The notes beneath the pieces are model-generated. The model saw nothing but the letters and a program-made list of their open reading frames with translations, made no database searches and was not told where the DNA came from. The position numbers and the translations under genes were made by a program. Source: Methylobacterium mesophilicum SR1.6/6 (GTDB lineage Bacteria > Pseudomonadota > Alphaproteobacteria > Rhizobiales > Beijerinckiaceae). From it: a stretch of 64,000 nucleotides of DNA. Location of the stretch: positions 1,681,612-1,745,611 of the forward strand of contig NZ_CP043538.1 of assembly GCF_000364445.2 (NCBI RefSeq). Direction: 5' to 3'. Shown here one piece after another: positions 16,113 through 24,819 of the stretch (position 1 is its first letter; every line of letters begins with the position of its first letter).

Positions 16113-16169
16113 CCAGCCGTCCGGCCCCGACGTGAACTGCAGCCAGACCACAGTCCATCAGGAAGACTC

Positions 16170-17645
16170 ATGACGCGGTACAAGCTCTTCATCGACGGCC
16201 GATGGATCGAGGAGGAAGGACAGGAACACTTCCCAGCCGTGAATCCCTACACGCGGGAGGAATGGGCGAAGATACCTCAGGCAAGCGACCGGCAGGTCGC
16301 CGACGCGACCGCGTCGGCCCGGCGGGCCTTCGAAGGGGCCTGGTCGAAGACCTCGGGGGCCGAGCGTGCGCGCCTGATGCACAGGCTCGCCGACCTCATG
16401 GCGAACGACGCGGATCGCATGAGCCGGATGGAGAGCACCGACAACGGCAAGGTGGTCCGCGAAACCCGCAGCCAGATGTTGTTCGCTGCGCGACAATACC
16501 GCTTCTTCGCCGGCTACGCCGACAAGATGTGGGGCAAGACGATCCCGCTCGATCAACGCGATACGCTAGACTACACCGTCCGCGAGCCGATCGGCGTCGC
16601 GGTGCTCATCACGGCCTGGAACTCGCCGATGGGCTTGTTGTCCAACAAGCTCGCTCCGGCACTCGCGGCCGGCTGCTGCGTCGTCGTCAAGCCGTCCGAG
16701 CACGCCTCCGCGACCACCCTGGAGTTCGCCCGCTTCGTCGAGGAGGCTGGCTTCCCGCCGGGCGTCTTCAACGTGGTCACGGGCGACGCCCGGGTCGGCA
16801 AGGCGCTGCTCGCGAGCGGTCCCATCGACCGGGTGAGCTTTACCGGCAGCCCGGCCGTTGGCCGGGAGATCGCCGCCGTCGCCGGCCGCGCGCTCGTGCC
16901 AGCAACGCTGGAGCTCGGCGGCAAGTCTCCGAACATCATCTTCGAGGACGCCGACCTGAAGCGGGCGGTCGTGGGGGCGCTGGCCGGCATCTTCGCCGCC
17001 ACCGGCCAGACCTGCATCGCGGGCTCGCGGCTTCTCGTGCAGCGCGGGGTCTACGACCACGTGGTGGCTGCGCTCGTCGAACGCGCCGGCCGCATCCGAC
17101 TCGGCGACCCCTGTGACCCTGCCACCGAGATGGGCACCGCGGCCAACGAGCCGCAGTTCCAGCGCATCCTCGGCTCGATTGATCGGGCGCGGACGGAGGG
17201 CGCACGCCTCGCCGCGGGGGGCAACGCGGCCCGGGGGGCTCATCTCGGGCGCGGCTTCTTCGTGGAGCCGACGATCTTTCGCGACGTCTCGAACGACATG
17301 AGCATCGCCCAGGAAGAGGTGTTCGGGCCTGTACTCTCGATCATCCCCTTCGACAGCGAGGAAGAGGTGATCGATATCGCCAACGCCACGCGCTACGGCC
17401 TCGCGGCCGGCGTCTGGACCGAGAACGTATCGCGCGCGCTGCGGGTCTCCCGCGCGATCCGAGCCGGCACGGTGTGGGTCAACACCTACCGGGCCGTGGC
17501 CGTGCAGGCGCCGTTTGGCGGCTTCAAGGAGAGCGGGTTCGGCCGCGAGCGCGGCGAAGTCGCCCTCGACGAGTTCACCAACACCCGCAACGTCATGATC
17601 GATTTCTCCGGAGAGGAGCGCGACCCGTTCGCGATCAAGGCATGA
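16170..17645 (+). CDS. NAD(P)-dependent aldehyde dehydrogenase
   Basis: 491 residues, the normal ALDH superfamily length. Visible landmarks are ITAWNSPMGLLSNKLAPALA (cofactor strand, with Asn), VVVKPSEHASATTLEFARFV, VSFTGSPAVGREIAAVAG (cofactor loop), catalytic Glu in ATLELGGKSPNIIFEDADL, catalytic Cys in FAATGQTCIAGSRLLVQRG, and EEVFGPVLSIIPFDSEEEV. The protein oxidises an aldehyde to its acid in the cytoplasm; the closest general resemblance is to betaine/semialdehyde type enzymes, but a specific substrate is not evident. Its TGA overlaps the next ATG as ATGA, so it is coupled to the flavoprotein, and together they may perform successive oxidation steps. Confidence 0.9.
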   Translation: MTRYKLFIDGRWIEEEGQEHFPAVNPYTREEWAKIPQASDRQVADATASARRAFEGAWSKTSGAERARLMHRLADLMANDADRMSRMESTDNGKVVRETRSQMLFAARQYRFFAGYADKMWGKTIPLDQRDTLDYTVREPIGVAVLITAWNSPMGLLSNKLAPALAAGCCVVVKPSEHASATTLEFARFVEEAGFPPGVFNVVTGDARVGKALLASGPIDRVSFTGSPAVGREIAAVAGRALVPATLELGGKSPNIIFEDADLKRAVVGALAGIFAATGQTCIAGSRLLVQRGVYDHVVAALVERAGRIRLGDPCDPATEMGTAANEPQFQRILGSIDRARTEGARLAAGGNAARGAHLGRGFFVEPTIFRDVSNDMSIAQEEVFGPVLSIIPFDSEEEVIDIANATRYGLAAGVWTENVSRALRVSRAIRAGTVWVNTYRAVAVQAPFGGFKESGFGRERGEVALDEFTNTRNVMIDFSGEERDPFAIKA

Positions 17646-19093
17646 AGGACCACCAGTACGACGTCGTCGTGGTCGGCTGCGGGGTGGCTGGCCTCTCCGC
17701 CGCGGTGTCGGCCGCTGAGACCGGGCGGCGCGTCGCGGTTCTGGAGCGGTCACCGATCGAGGAGCGGGGCGGCAACACCCGCTGGACCGAAGCCTACATG
17801 CGCATGAAGAACGAGAACGAGGTCTCCGATGACTTCGAGGAGCACTTCATGCAGAACGCCGGGTCTCATCTCGACCCGTCGCTCGTCGCCGAGACCGGGC
17901 GGCCGTATCCGGAATGGTCACCGATCGTGAAGGCGCTCTCCTTCACCGATCCGGAAATCGTCAGCACGCTGGCGACCGAGGCGGGGCCTACGCTCGCGTG
18001 GCTGCGCGAGGCGGGCGTCACCTTCTCGGACATGGCGAGCTATCTCATCACCTCTTCGACCACTCGGATCTGCCCCGTGGGCGGTGGCTTGGCGCTGATC
18101 GAGGCGCTGGCCTCTGCCGCTGAGCGCCGCGGGGTCGACTTTTACTATCAGACGAGCGCGCGCGCCCTCGTGCGCGGCCCGGACGGGGCCGTCGCCGGGA
18201 TCGAGGCCAGGAACCCCGACGGCGCGCACCGCTTCCACGGCAAGGTCGTGCTCGCCTGCGGCGGCTTCGAAGGCAACGCGGAGATGCAGGTGCGCTACTA
18301 CGGCGCTCAGGCCCGCTACATCCGGCCGGTGGCACGCGGCGGCTACTACAACCGGGGCGAGGGCATTCGGATGGGGCTCGACGCCGGCGCAGCCCCCTGC
18401 GGCGATTTCAGCGAGTACCACGCCGAGCCGATCGACCCGCGCTCGGGCCAGTCCGAGCCGATCGTCTTCGTGTTCCCCTACGGCATCCTCGTCGATGGTG
18501 CAGGCCGGCGCTTCGTGGACGAGGCGTCCCACACGGTGGACGCGATCTACGAGAACATCGCGCGGATGATCGCCCGGCTGCCCGGCGGGACGGCCTATGT
18601 GGTCTGTGATGCCCGGCTCGACGACGTACCGAACTGGCAGCGCACTGTACGCAGCGACCAGAAGCCGTACACGGCCGACACGATCGAGGATCTCGCTCGC
18701 CAGATCGGTGTTCCCCCCGCAGCGCTCGCCGCCACGGTGGCCGCGTACAACGCGGCGACGCGACCCGGGCAGTACCGTCCCCTCGAACTCGATGGTCTAT
18801 CGACCGAGGGACTCACACCGCCCAAATCAAACTGGGCTCTTCCCATCGACCTGGGGCCTTATCGGGCTTGGCCAATCAGCTCGGCGAATTGTTTTACCTT
18901 CGGTGGCCTGCGCTGCAACACCAACGCGCAGGTTGTGGATCACGATGGCGAGCCGATCGACAACCTCTACGCCGCTGGGGAAACCATGGGTCTCTACTAC
19001 GGTCGCTATACCGGCGCGACCTCGGTGCTGCGCGGTGCCGTGTTCGGCCGCATCGCCGGACGCCACGCAGCCCAGGCAAATCATGGCGGCTGA
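17642..19093 (+). CDS. tcuA: FAD-dependent tricarballylate dehydrogenase-like protein (TcuA-type)
   Basis: 483 residues from ATG 17642, which overlaps the ALDH stop. The N-terminal FAD motif is VVVVGCGVAGLSAAVSAAET with ERSPIEERGGNTRWTEAYMR, and the C-terminus has NLYAAGETMGLYYGRYTGAT and SVLRGAVFGRIAGRHAA. The order matches the fumarate reductase/succinate dehydrogenase flavoprotein superfamily, in particular the TcuA group that oxidises tricarballylate to cis-aconitate. A PrpF-like aconitate isomerase gene two places upstream and the methylisocitrate-lyase-like gene nearby make a tricarboxylate pathway sensible. No TcuB or TcuC partners are seen, so the name is by similarity only. Confidence 0.78.
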   Translation: MKDHQYDVVVVGCGVAGLSAAVSAAETGRRVAVLERSPIEERGGNTRWTEAYMRMKNENEVSDDFEEHFMQNAGSHLDPSLVAETGRPYPEWSPIVKALSFTDPEIVSTLATEAGPTLAWLREAGVTFSDMASYLITSSTTRICPVGGGLALIEALASAAERRGVDFYYQTSARALVRGPDGAVAGIEARNPDGAHRFHGKVVLACGGFEGNAEMQVRYYGAQARYIRPVARGGYYNRGEGIRMGLDAGAAPCGDFSEYHAEPIDPRSGQSEPIVFVFPYGILVDGAGRRFVDEASHTVDAIYENIARMIARLPGGTAYVVCDARLDDVPNWQRTVRSDQKPYTADTIEDLARQIGVPPAALAATVAAYNAATRPGQYRPLELDGLSTEGLTPPKSNWALPIDLGPYRAWPISSANCFTFGGLRCNTNAQVVDHDGEPIDNLYAAGETMGLYYGRYTGATSVLRGAVFGRIAGRHAAQANHGG

Positions 19094-19735
19094 CTGGCGC
19101 CAAGAACGCATAGTATCACTGGCTGCACATCATAAGCGTCGTGCAAATCAGACTTGAAATTTAAGATTTCGCGTCGTGAGATCTGGTTTATGCTGCCCTG
19201 CGAGCGCTTGATGTCAAGCAAGAGGGCGGAACGATAGGGGTAAGCGTGCGCCAAAGTTTCAAAATTTATGCTTGCGAACTCTGTTACATAGCGTCGAGCA
19301 TGATTTTAGCCGAGAGACGAGGCGGAAGTCATTCGTCGGATCATGTCAGCATACGGAGACAGACGGAATCGCGGCAAACGACCACGATAGGTGCAATGCT
19401 GTGGGTTCGCTTCCGAGCTCGGAGCCAATGTTCGGGCATGGCGGGTCCGAAACCTAGCTGACCGGACGGCGCTTTGACGCACGGCGGTGCGTGTCGCGCG
19501 CGTGTCTCACCGGCTACATCGCATCCAACCCCTTTCTACCTGCGCCAGGACAACAGGCCGACTGTCCCAATTCGTCGGCACTCCACACAGCTCGTCGAAC
19601 AGGCGTCGCTTGTCTGTCCGCGTCGAATATCCTGCGCCAGCGCGCACCTCTAGCCCGCTCGCTGTTCATCCCTCCCCTGGGCGCGGGAACCCCGTTCCGG
19701 CCGGACCTTCGCGGCTGCCACGAGGCCCTCCGACC
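19094..19735. other. Intergenic region, no gene recognised
   Basis: About 640 bases. The first half (19130-19340) is richer in A and T than its neighbours, the second half returns to high GC. No frame has a ribosome site or family resemblance, and I find no strong hairpin. Confidence 0.4.
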
Positions 19736-20962
19736 ATGGACGTCACCATCCCCCTGCCGCAGCTCGCTGATACCAGCGACCTTCATGACACGCGCAGCAT
19801 CCCAACGGAACGCGCCCGCACCGCCCTCGACCCCTCAGGCCTCGGAGCACCGCCATCCCTCTTGCCCGTCATCCCTGAGACCACGCGCCGCCGGCACCAT
19901 GTGTTCGTCCCCGCTGACCACCGCTTTAAGGCCGCCGCCCGCTTCCTCCAGGCGCTCTGGCGCGAAGACCGCGACTTCCCGATCGGCACGCACATCGACC
20001 GGGCCAACCCGCACAGAGTCCGCCGCCTCGGCTCGCGCATCTCGATCGCCGCCGGGCGCTCTGGAGCCAACTTCATGACCCCCGAAATCGCCGCGGTGGC
20101 TGCCAGGGCGCTGGCCTACCGCGAGCCAGGCGCCGCCTACGACATCAGCCGCCTGCGCACCAACCTGCTGTCCTCGCAGCCGCTCGCCTTCAATCTGTTC
20201 GGCCCACTTGCAGCCGACCCTACACTCGCCGCCCGGTTCATCGCCGAACTCGTGCCCACCGCGCAGCTTGCCACGGTCACCGCTATCCTGTTCAAACACA
20301 GCCCTGGCCGTGGCTATCCACAGTTCACCGCCGACCGCACCGCGTTCGACGTCGTCATCCGCGGCACCACGGCAACCGGCCGACGGGTGCTGGTCTGCAT
20401 CGAGGTGAAGTACAGTGAGGCGGGACATGACGCGGCCCCACCGCCCCATCCGCGTCACGCCGAGATAGCGCGCAAGACGCAAGGTCTGTTCGTGAATCCG
20501 GATGACCCCGCACTGACTGGCCCAGCCTGCCAGCAGCTCTACCGCCAGCACTGCCTCGCGAGCGCGATGCTCGTCACCGGCCTCGCCGACACGGCAACAC
20601 TGGCCTTCATCGCCCCCGCGCACAATCGACCCGCACACACAGCGGCCGAGATTTACCGCGGTCACCTCGCGGACTCGGCCGCTGGCCAGATCCCGTTCGT
20701 GCCCACGACGCTGGAGCACGCCTTCGCCGCACTGGCGACGGCCGGCCTCCCAGAGCACGCCCGAGCGCTTCATCGCCGCTACACCGACTGGTGGCTCCTC
20801 GACGGCGAACTCGAACTCGCGATGCTGGCCGCAAAGGCAGACGTTCTGCCGGACATCGCATCAATGGCGTCCACGTCGCGCACCGCCTTCATCACAAACC
20901 CGATCTCGAGCAGACGATCGCAGCGTGCCCGTCCCAGGGCGCACGCACGCTCTGCCGCCTAA
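19736..20962 (+). CDS. Putative restriction endonuclease-like protein (PGN_0703 type, PD-(D/E)XK)
   Basis: 408 residues from ATG 19736; the frame is open upstream but that part is low-complexity. The central block LRTNLLSSQPLAFNLFGPLA, FKHSPGRGYPQFTADRTAFD and VVIRG, then RVLVCIEVKYSEAGHDA is the conserved core of the PGN_0703 family of putative nucleases: the Asp of TAFDVVI and the E-x-K of IEVKYSE form a PD-(D/E)XK active site. It stands alone, without methyltransferase or specificity gene, and has a GC-rich hairpin 30 nt after its stop. A role as a solitary nuclease in defence or DNA repair is inference. The last 30 residues are arginine-rich and poorly conserved in appearance. Confidence 0.75.
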   Translation: MDVTIPLPQLADTSDLHDTRSIPTERARTALDPSGLGAPPSLLPVIPETTRRRHHVFVPADHRFKAAARFLQALWREDRDFPIGTHIDRANPHRVRRLGSRISIAAGRSGANFMTPEIAAVAARALAYREPGAAYDISRLRTNLLSSQPLAFNLFGPLAADPTLAARFIAELVPTAQLATVTAILFKHSPGRGYPQFTADRTAFDVVIRGTTATGRRVLVCIEVKYSEAGHDAAPPPHPRHAEIARKTQGLFVNPDDPALTGPACQQLYRQHCLASAMLVTGLADTATLAFIAPAHNRPAHTAAEIYRGHLADSAAGQIPFVPTTLEHAFAALATAGLPEHARALHRRYTDWWLLDGELELAMLAAKADVLPDIASMASTSRTAFITNPISSRRSQRARPRAHARSAA

Positions 20963-21415
20963 CGCAGCTCGCGACGATTGATACGACGGAGCCAGGGCCG
21001 GCGGCAGCCCCCATGCCGCCGGCCCTGGTCGATCCGGTGCTCCTCCAAGATCTTGGAGGCGTCCATGACACCGCCGCACCCACGACCCATCATCCCGCGG
21101 TTCTGCCCGGTTCGCGTCCGGCGCATGTCTTTGAAAACAGAACACTCTTGAGCTCGCAATTCTATGAACAAACGAGCTAAACCGGGGCCGGCGAGCTCCA
21201 GCTCGCCCCGGGCGCGACAGCCGCCCTCGATCGAGTTGTCTCTCGACGGTCTGCCTGTCACTGCGTCGGCTCGCAGCTACTTGATCGTAGGGCCCCGGAA
21301 CAGATCGATGGATGTGAACCGATCGAGACGGTCAAGCGCCGCTGCTCCACCCTCTGCATGGCTCGGAGCTGGTGGACCGGATGCCCCGCATCGCATGACG
21401 ATGCGGAGCTGCCGA
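20963..21415. other. Intergenic region between nuclease and GntR genes
   Basis: About 450 bases between the ends of two convergent genes. Apart from the hairpin at 20992-21028 I see no gene or repeat in it. Confidence 0.45.
20992..21028 (+). terminator. GC-rich hairpin after the nuclease gene
   Basis: CCAGGGCCGGCGGC (20992-21005) pairs perfectly with GCCGCCGGCCCTGG (21015-21028) around a 9-nt loop, 30 nt after the stop. No T tract follows, so it may act as a weak or Rho-aided terminator. Confidence 0.5.
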
Positions 21416-22156
21416 TCAGGGGGCCGCGGGTGCTACGTCCTCGCCGCCCGCGGCGAGCTGTGCCGACACGCCGAGCGCCGAATGCGTGAGGACCATCCGG
21501 GCGGCCCGCTCCGCAGCGTCCTGCTGTCCGGCATCGAGCGCCCGCAGCACCGCTGTCCAGTCCTGAAGGGATTCGATCCGTCGGTGCTCCTCGACGAAGG
21601 ACAGCGCGCGCGATCGCACGATGTGCCACGAGCCCAGACTGGCGAGCTGCTCGTAGATCTCGATCAGGTATCGGTTGCCGCTGGCGCGCAGCAGGAGATG
21701 TTGCGCGGCGATCGAGAGCTCCGCGAACCGAAACGGATCGGCGTCCCTGTGCGTGTGACTGTGCATCTGATTCACGATGCGGCCGAGATCGCGCACCACG
21801 TCCGTACGGTTTGCGCCTGCGCACTGCGCGGCCGCGACGCCGAGTAGCGCGCCGCGGACCTCGAACAGCTGCAGCACGTCCTGGGTGATCGGTGTTGCCA
21901 CGCGCGCCCCGAAGCGCGGGATGCGCTCGACGAAGCGGCTCTTCTCCAAGAGGATCAGCGCCTCGCGCACGGTCGCGCGGCTGACCGCGTGCTCCTGCGC
22001 CAGACTCAGCTCCTTCAGGCGGACGCCGGGTGGGAGGCGGCCGGCCAGGATCGCATCCTGCAGGCGCTCGGCCAGCTGAGCCGGCAGGGAGCGGGCGGTC
22101 AGGCCGATCGGCGCGTCCGCCATGGCGCTGGTGTCGGCGTCGCCGTTGGATCTCAT
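21416..22156 (-). CDS. GntR-family regulator, FCD type
   Basis: 246 residues. Winged helix at about 24-95: LPAQLAERLQDAILAGRLPP, GVRLKELSLAQEHAVSRATV, REALILLEKSRFVERIPRFG. The FCD ligand domain follows (LFEVRGALLGVAAAQCA, FRFAELSIAAQHLLLRASGN, FVEEHRRIESLQDW, MVLTHSALGV). Members repress neighbouring catabolic genes until a small acid ligand binds. The gene is divergent from the TauD-type dioxygenase, with a perfect TTGTCAGACAA site in between, so it very likely controls the dioxygenase-transporter-dipeptidase series to the right. Confidence 0.88.
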   Translation of the reverse strand: MRSNGDADTSAMADAPIGLTARSLPAQLAERLQDAILAGRLPPGVRLKELSLAQEHAVSRATVREALILLEKSRFVERIPRFGARVATPITQDVLQLFEVRGALLGVAAAQCAGANRTDVVRDLGRIVNQMHSHTHRDADPFRFAELSIAAQHLLLRASGNRYLIEIYEQLASLGSWHIVRSRALSFVEEHRRIESLQDWTAVLRALDAGQQDAAERAARMVLTHSALGVSAQLAAGGEDVAPAAP

Positions 22157-22216
22157 GGTCGCGATGTTAGCGCAGTCGACACGGTTTTGCTCTCACAGGA
22201 CCGGCACCAAAACTCC

Positions 22217-22227
22217 TTGTCAGACAA
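22217..22227. promoter_or_regulatory. Candidate GntR/FCD operator TTGTCAGACAA
   Basis: A perfect 11-bp palindrome that fits the TNGTNNNACNA consensus of FadR-subfamily regulators. It sits in the 117-bp divergent interval between the GntR gene (start 22156) and the dioxygenase gene (start 22274), 47 nt before the latter. Confidence 0.65.
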
Positions 22228-22273
22228 TCGACACCCGACTAGCATGCCTAAAAGTGATTTGGGAGGATGCTCG

Positions 22274-23185
22274 ATGGGCGTGAACGTCGAACCCTTGGGC
22301 TACGCGCTCGGCGCAGCCGTCACGGGCCTTGATCTGTCGCGGGACGTCGATCCGGCGGACATGGCCGCGGTGCACGCCGCCTGGTTGAAGCACCTCGTCC
22401 TCGTCTTCCCAGGGCAGAATCTGACGCCCGAGCAGCACATGCGCTTCTCGCGGAACTTCGGGCGGCTCGACCAGCACGCCTCGCAGCCGCGCAACTACCT
22501 CGATCCCGAGCATCCCGAATTGCTTATGATCACCAACAAGCCCATCGCCGGAAAGCCGTCGGATACCCGCAATACCGGGCGCAACTGGCACACCGACCTG
22601 ACGTTCACCCTGCGGCCGGCCAAGGGCGCCCTGCTCCTGTGCCGGGAAAAGCCGCCGGTCGGCGGCGACACGATGTGGGCAAACCTCTATCTCGCCTACG
22701 AGACGCTGAGCCCGCGCATGCGGGACTTCGTCGAGGGGCTCGAGGCCGTGCACGACGCCTCGCTCATCAAGAACATCGAGCAGCGCGATCCCGAGAAGGT
22801 GGCCGAACTCAAGCGGCTGAACCCGCCGGTCGTGCATCCGGTGGTGCGCACGCACCCCGAGACGGGCCGGAAATCGCTCCTGATCGGCCAGCGCATCCGG
22901 CGCTTCGTGGGGATGAGCGACGAGGAGAGCGACGCGATCCTGCACTTCCTCAACGAGCACGCGATGGCGCCGGAATTCGTCTACCGCCACCGCTGGACGG
23001 TAGGCGATCTCGTCCTCTGGGACAACCGGTGCACCCAGCACATCGCCCTGCCGGATTTCGATCAGAGCCAGTATCGGCACATGGTCCGCTGCTCGCTCGA
23101 GGGGGAAGAGGTCGGGCGCCTGTACGAGGTGGCGCAGAACGACAATCCGGACGCGCTGGCGCGCGCCGTGGCCGCGATGGCCTGA
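22274..23185 (+). CDS. TauD/TfdA-family Fe(II)/2-oxoglutarate dioxygenase
   Basis: 303 residues from ATG 22274, preceded by GGAGG at 8-9 nt; an upstream in-frame ATG lacks such a site. The fold landmarks are AAWLKHLVLVFPGQNLTPEQ at the N-terminus, the metal-binding H-x-D in NWHTDLTFTLRPAKG, VGGDTMWANLYLAYETLSPR, and the distal His in NRCTQHIALPDFDQSQYRHM with the 2-oxoglutarate arginine in MVRCSLEGEE. The family hydroxylates taurine, 2,4-D, carnitine-type or other sulfonates and acids, releasing the heteroatom group. It heads the plus-strand series with a DctA-type symporter. Substrate is unknown. Confidence 0.88.
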   Translation: MGVNVEPLGYALGAAVTGLDLSRDVDPADMAAVHAAWLKHLVLVFPGQNLTPEQHMRFSRNFGRLDQHASQPRNYLDPEHPELLMITNKPIAGKPSDTRNTGRNWHTDLTFTLRPAKGALLLCREKPPVGGDTMWANLYLAYETLSPRMRDFVEGLEAVHDASLIKNIEQRDPEKVAELKRLNPPVVHPVVRTHPETGRKSLLIGQRIRRFVGMSDEESDAILHFLNEHAMAPEFVYRHRWTVGDLVLWDNRCTQHIALPDFDQSQYRHMVRCSLEGEEVGRLYEVAQNDNPDALARAVAAMA

Positions 23186-23260
23186 GCCGAAACGCCGTCA
23201 CCGGGAGCGGCTGAACCGCCGCGCTGCTGGTGGCCCACCGCGACCGAAGGTGAGGCGCTC

Positions 23261-24580
23261 ATGGCGACGGGTTCCGCGAAATCGTTCTATCTGCAGATCA
23301 TCGCCGCCGTCGTGGCGGGTGCCGCGCTGGGGCATGTCTACCCCGAGTTCGGCACGGCGCTTCAGCCCTTGGGCGACGCCTTCGTGCGCGCGATCCGCAT
23401 GGTGGTCGCGCCGATCATCTTCGTCACCGTCGTGCTCGGCATCGCCAAACTGCGCGACAGCGCCGAAGTCGGGCGCATCAGCCTGAAGGCGATCGTGTAC
23501 TTCGAGGTTCTGACCACGCTCGCGATGGTGATCGGCTTCGCCGTCGGCCATTTCGTGGCGCCCGGCGAGGGCATGAACATCGACCCCGCCACCTTGAGCC
23601 GCGCCAGCGTCGGGAACTACGTCGCGAAGGCCGCGACGCAGGACATGGTCGGGTTCTTCGTCAACATCATCCCGAACACGATCGTCGGCGCCTTCGCGTC
23701 CGGCGATACGCTCAGCGTGCTGCTCGTGGCCGTGCTCTGCGGGCTCGCCCTCGTCCAGCTCGGCCCGCGCAGTACCGGATTGCTGGTCCTGTTCGACGAC
23801 CTCGGCGCGATGCTGTTTCGCGTCCTCGGGCTGATCATGCGGCTGGCTCCGATCGGCGTGTTCGGGGCGGTGGCCTTCGCGATCGGCCGCTACGGCATCG
23901 GCAGCCTCGCCCAGCTCGGCAAGCTCGTGCTGTGCTTCTACCTGACGCTGCTCGCCTTCATCGGCCTCGTGCTCGGGCCGATCGTCAGGCTCACCGGACT
24001 GCGGCTGTGGGCGCTCGCGCGCTACATCCGGGAGGAGATCTTCATCGCGCTCGGGACGAGCACGACCGAGCCCGTCCTGCCGCTGCTCCTCGTCAAGCTC
24101 GAACGGCTCGGGTGCAGGCGGTCGGTCGTCGGCCTGACGCTGCCGCTCGGCTACGCGTTCAACCTCGACGGCACGTCGATGTACTTCACCCTGGCGATCG
24201 CCTTCATCGCGCAGGCGCTCAACATCCCGCTGTCGTTCGGCGACTACGTCCAGATGCTGGCGGTGCTCCTCCTCGTGTCGAAGGGAGCCGCCACGGCACC
24301 CGGAGCGGGCTTCATCACGCTCGCGGCCACGCTCTCGACCGTGAGCGGCAAGATCCCGGTGGAGGGGATCGTCATCATCCTGGGCGTGGACCGGTTCATG
24401 AGCGAGGCCCGGGCGATCGGGAACCTGTTCGGCAACACGGTGGCCACGGTCTTCGTCGCGTGGTGGGAGAAGGCGCTCGACGTGGAGCAGGCGCGTCGCG
24501 TGCTGGCGCGCGACGATCGCGCGCCGGCCGCCCCGCCGGCCCTCAAGCCGGCGCAGGACGCGCTCAGGCGCTCGGCTTGA
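23261..24580 (+). CDS. dctA: DctA-type dicarboxylate/amino acid:cation symporter
   Basis: 439 residues, an inner-membrane protein with about eight transmembrane helices and two re-entrant loops. The DAACS signatures are clear: MVVAPIIFVTVVLGIAKLRD, the serine-rich loop with ALGTSTTEPVLPLLLVKLE, the transport core GYAFNLDGTSMYFTLAIAF (NxDGT substrate/Na site), VSKGAATAPGAGFITLAATL and ILGVDRFMSEARAIGNLFGN with the Asp/Arg pair. DctA imports C4-dicarboxylates; GltP-like relatives take glutamate or aspartate, and the exact substrate cannot be told here. It follows the dioxygenase by 75 nt and probably imports that pathway's acidic substrate. Confidence 0.88.
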   Translation: MATGSAKSFYLQIIAAVVAGAALGHVYPEFGTALQPLGDAFVRAIRMVVAPIIFVTVVLGIAKLRDSAEVGRISLKAIVYFEVLTTLAMVIGFAVGHFVAPGEGMNIDPATLSRASVGNYVAKAATQDMVGFFVNIIPNTIVGAFASGDTLSVLLVAVLCGLALVQLGPRSTGLLVLFDDLGAMLFRVLGLIMRLAPIGVFGAVAFAIGRYGIGSLAQLGKLVLCFYLTLLAFIGLVLGPIVRLTGLRLWALARYIREEIFIALGTSTTEPVLPLLLVKLERLGCRRSVVGLTLPLGYAFNLDGTSMYFTLAIAFIAQALNIPLSFGDYVQMLAVLLLVSKGAATAPGAGFITLAATLSTVSGKIPVEGIVIILGVDRFMSEARAIGNLFGNTVATVFVAWWEKALDVEQARRVLARDDRAPAAPPALKPAQDALRRSA

Positions 24581-24819
24581 GCGCGCGCCGAGGCCATCCC
24601 GATCCCCATCTGGCGCGAGCCCGCGCGCCGTCACGGACGGCCCGGCACTCCGGGCGTGTGTCATGGTTGGGCCGGGCATGGTTCTTGGAACAGGCCGAGG
24701 GCCGGGCGCGCGCGGGGCCCGACCGACTTGCCGGGGCCGATCCGTCACGAGGCGCCCGGTTCGACTCGGCGCCCCGCGGACGGGCGCTCGAGGATCGCCT
24801 GTGACGCGCGGGGGGCTTC

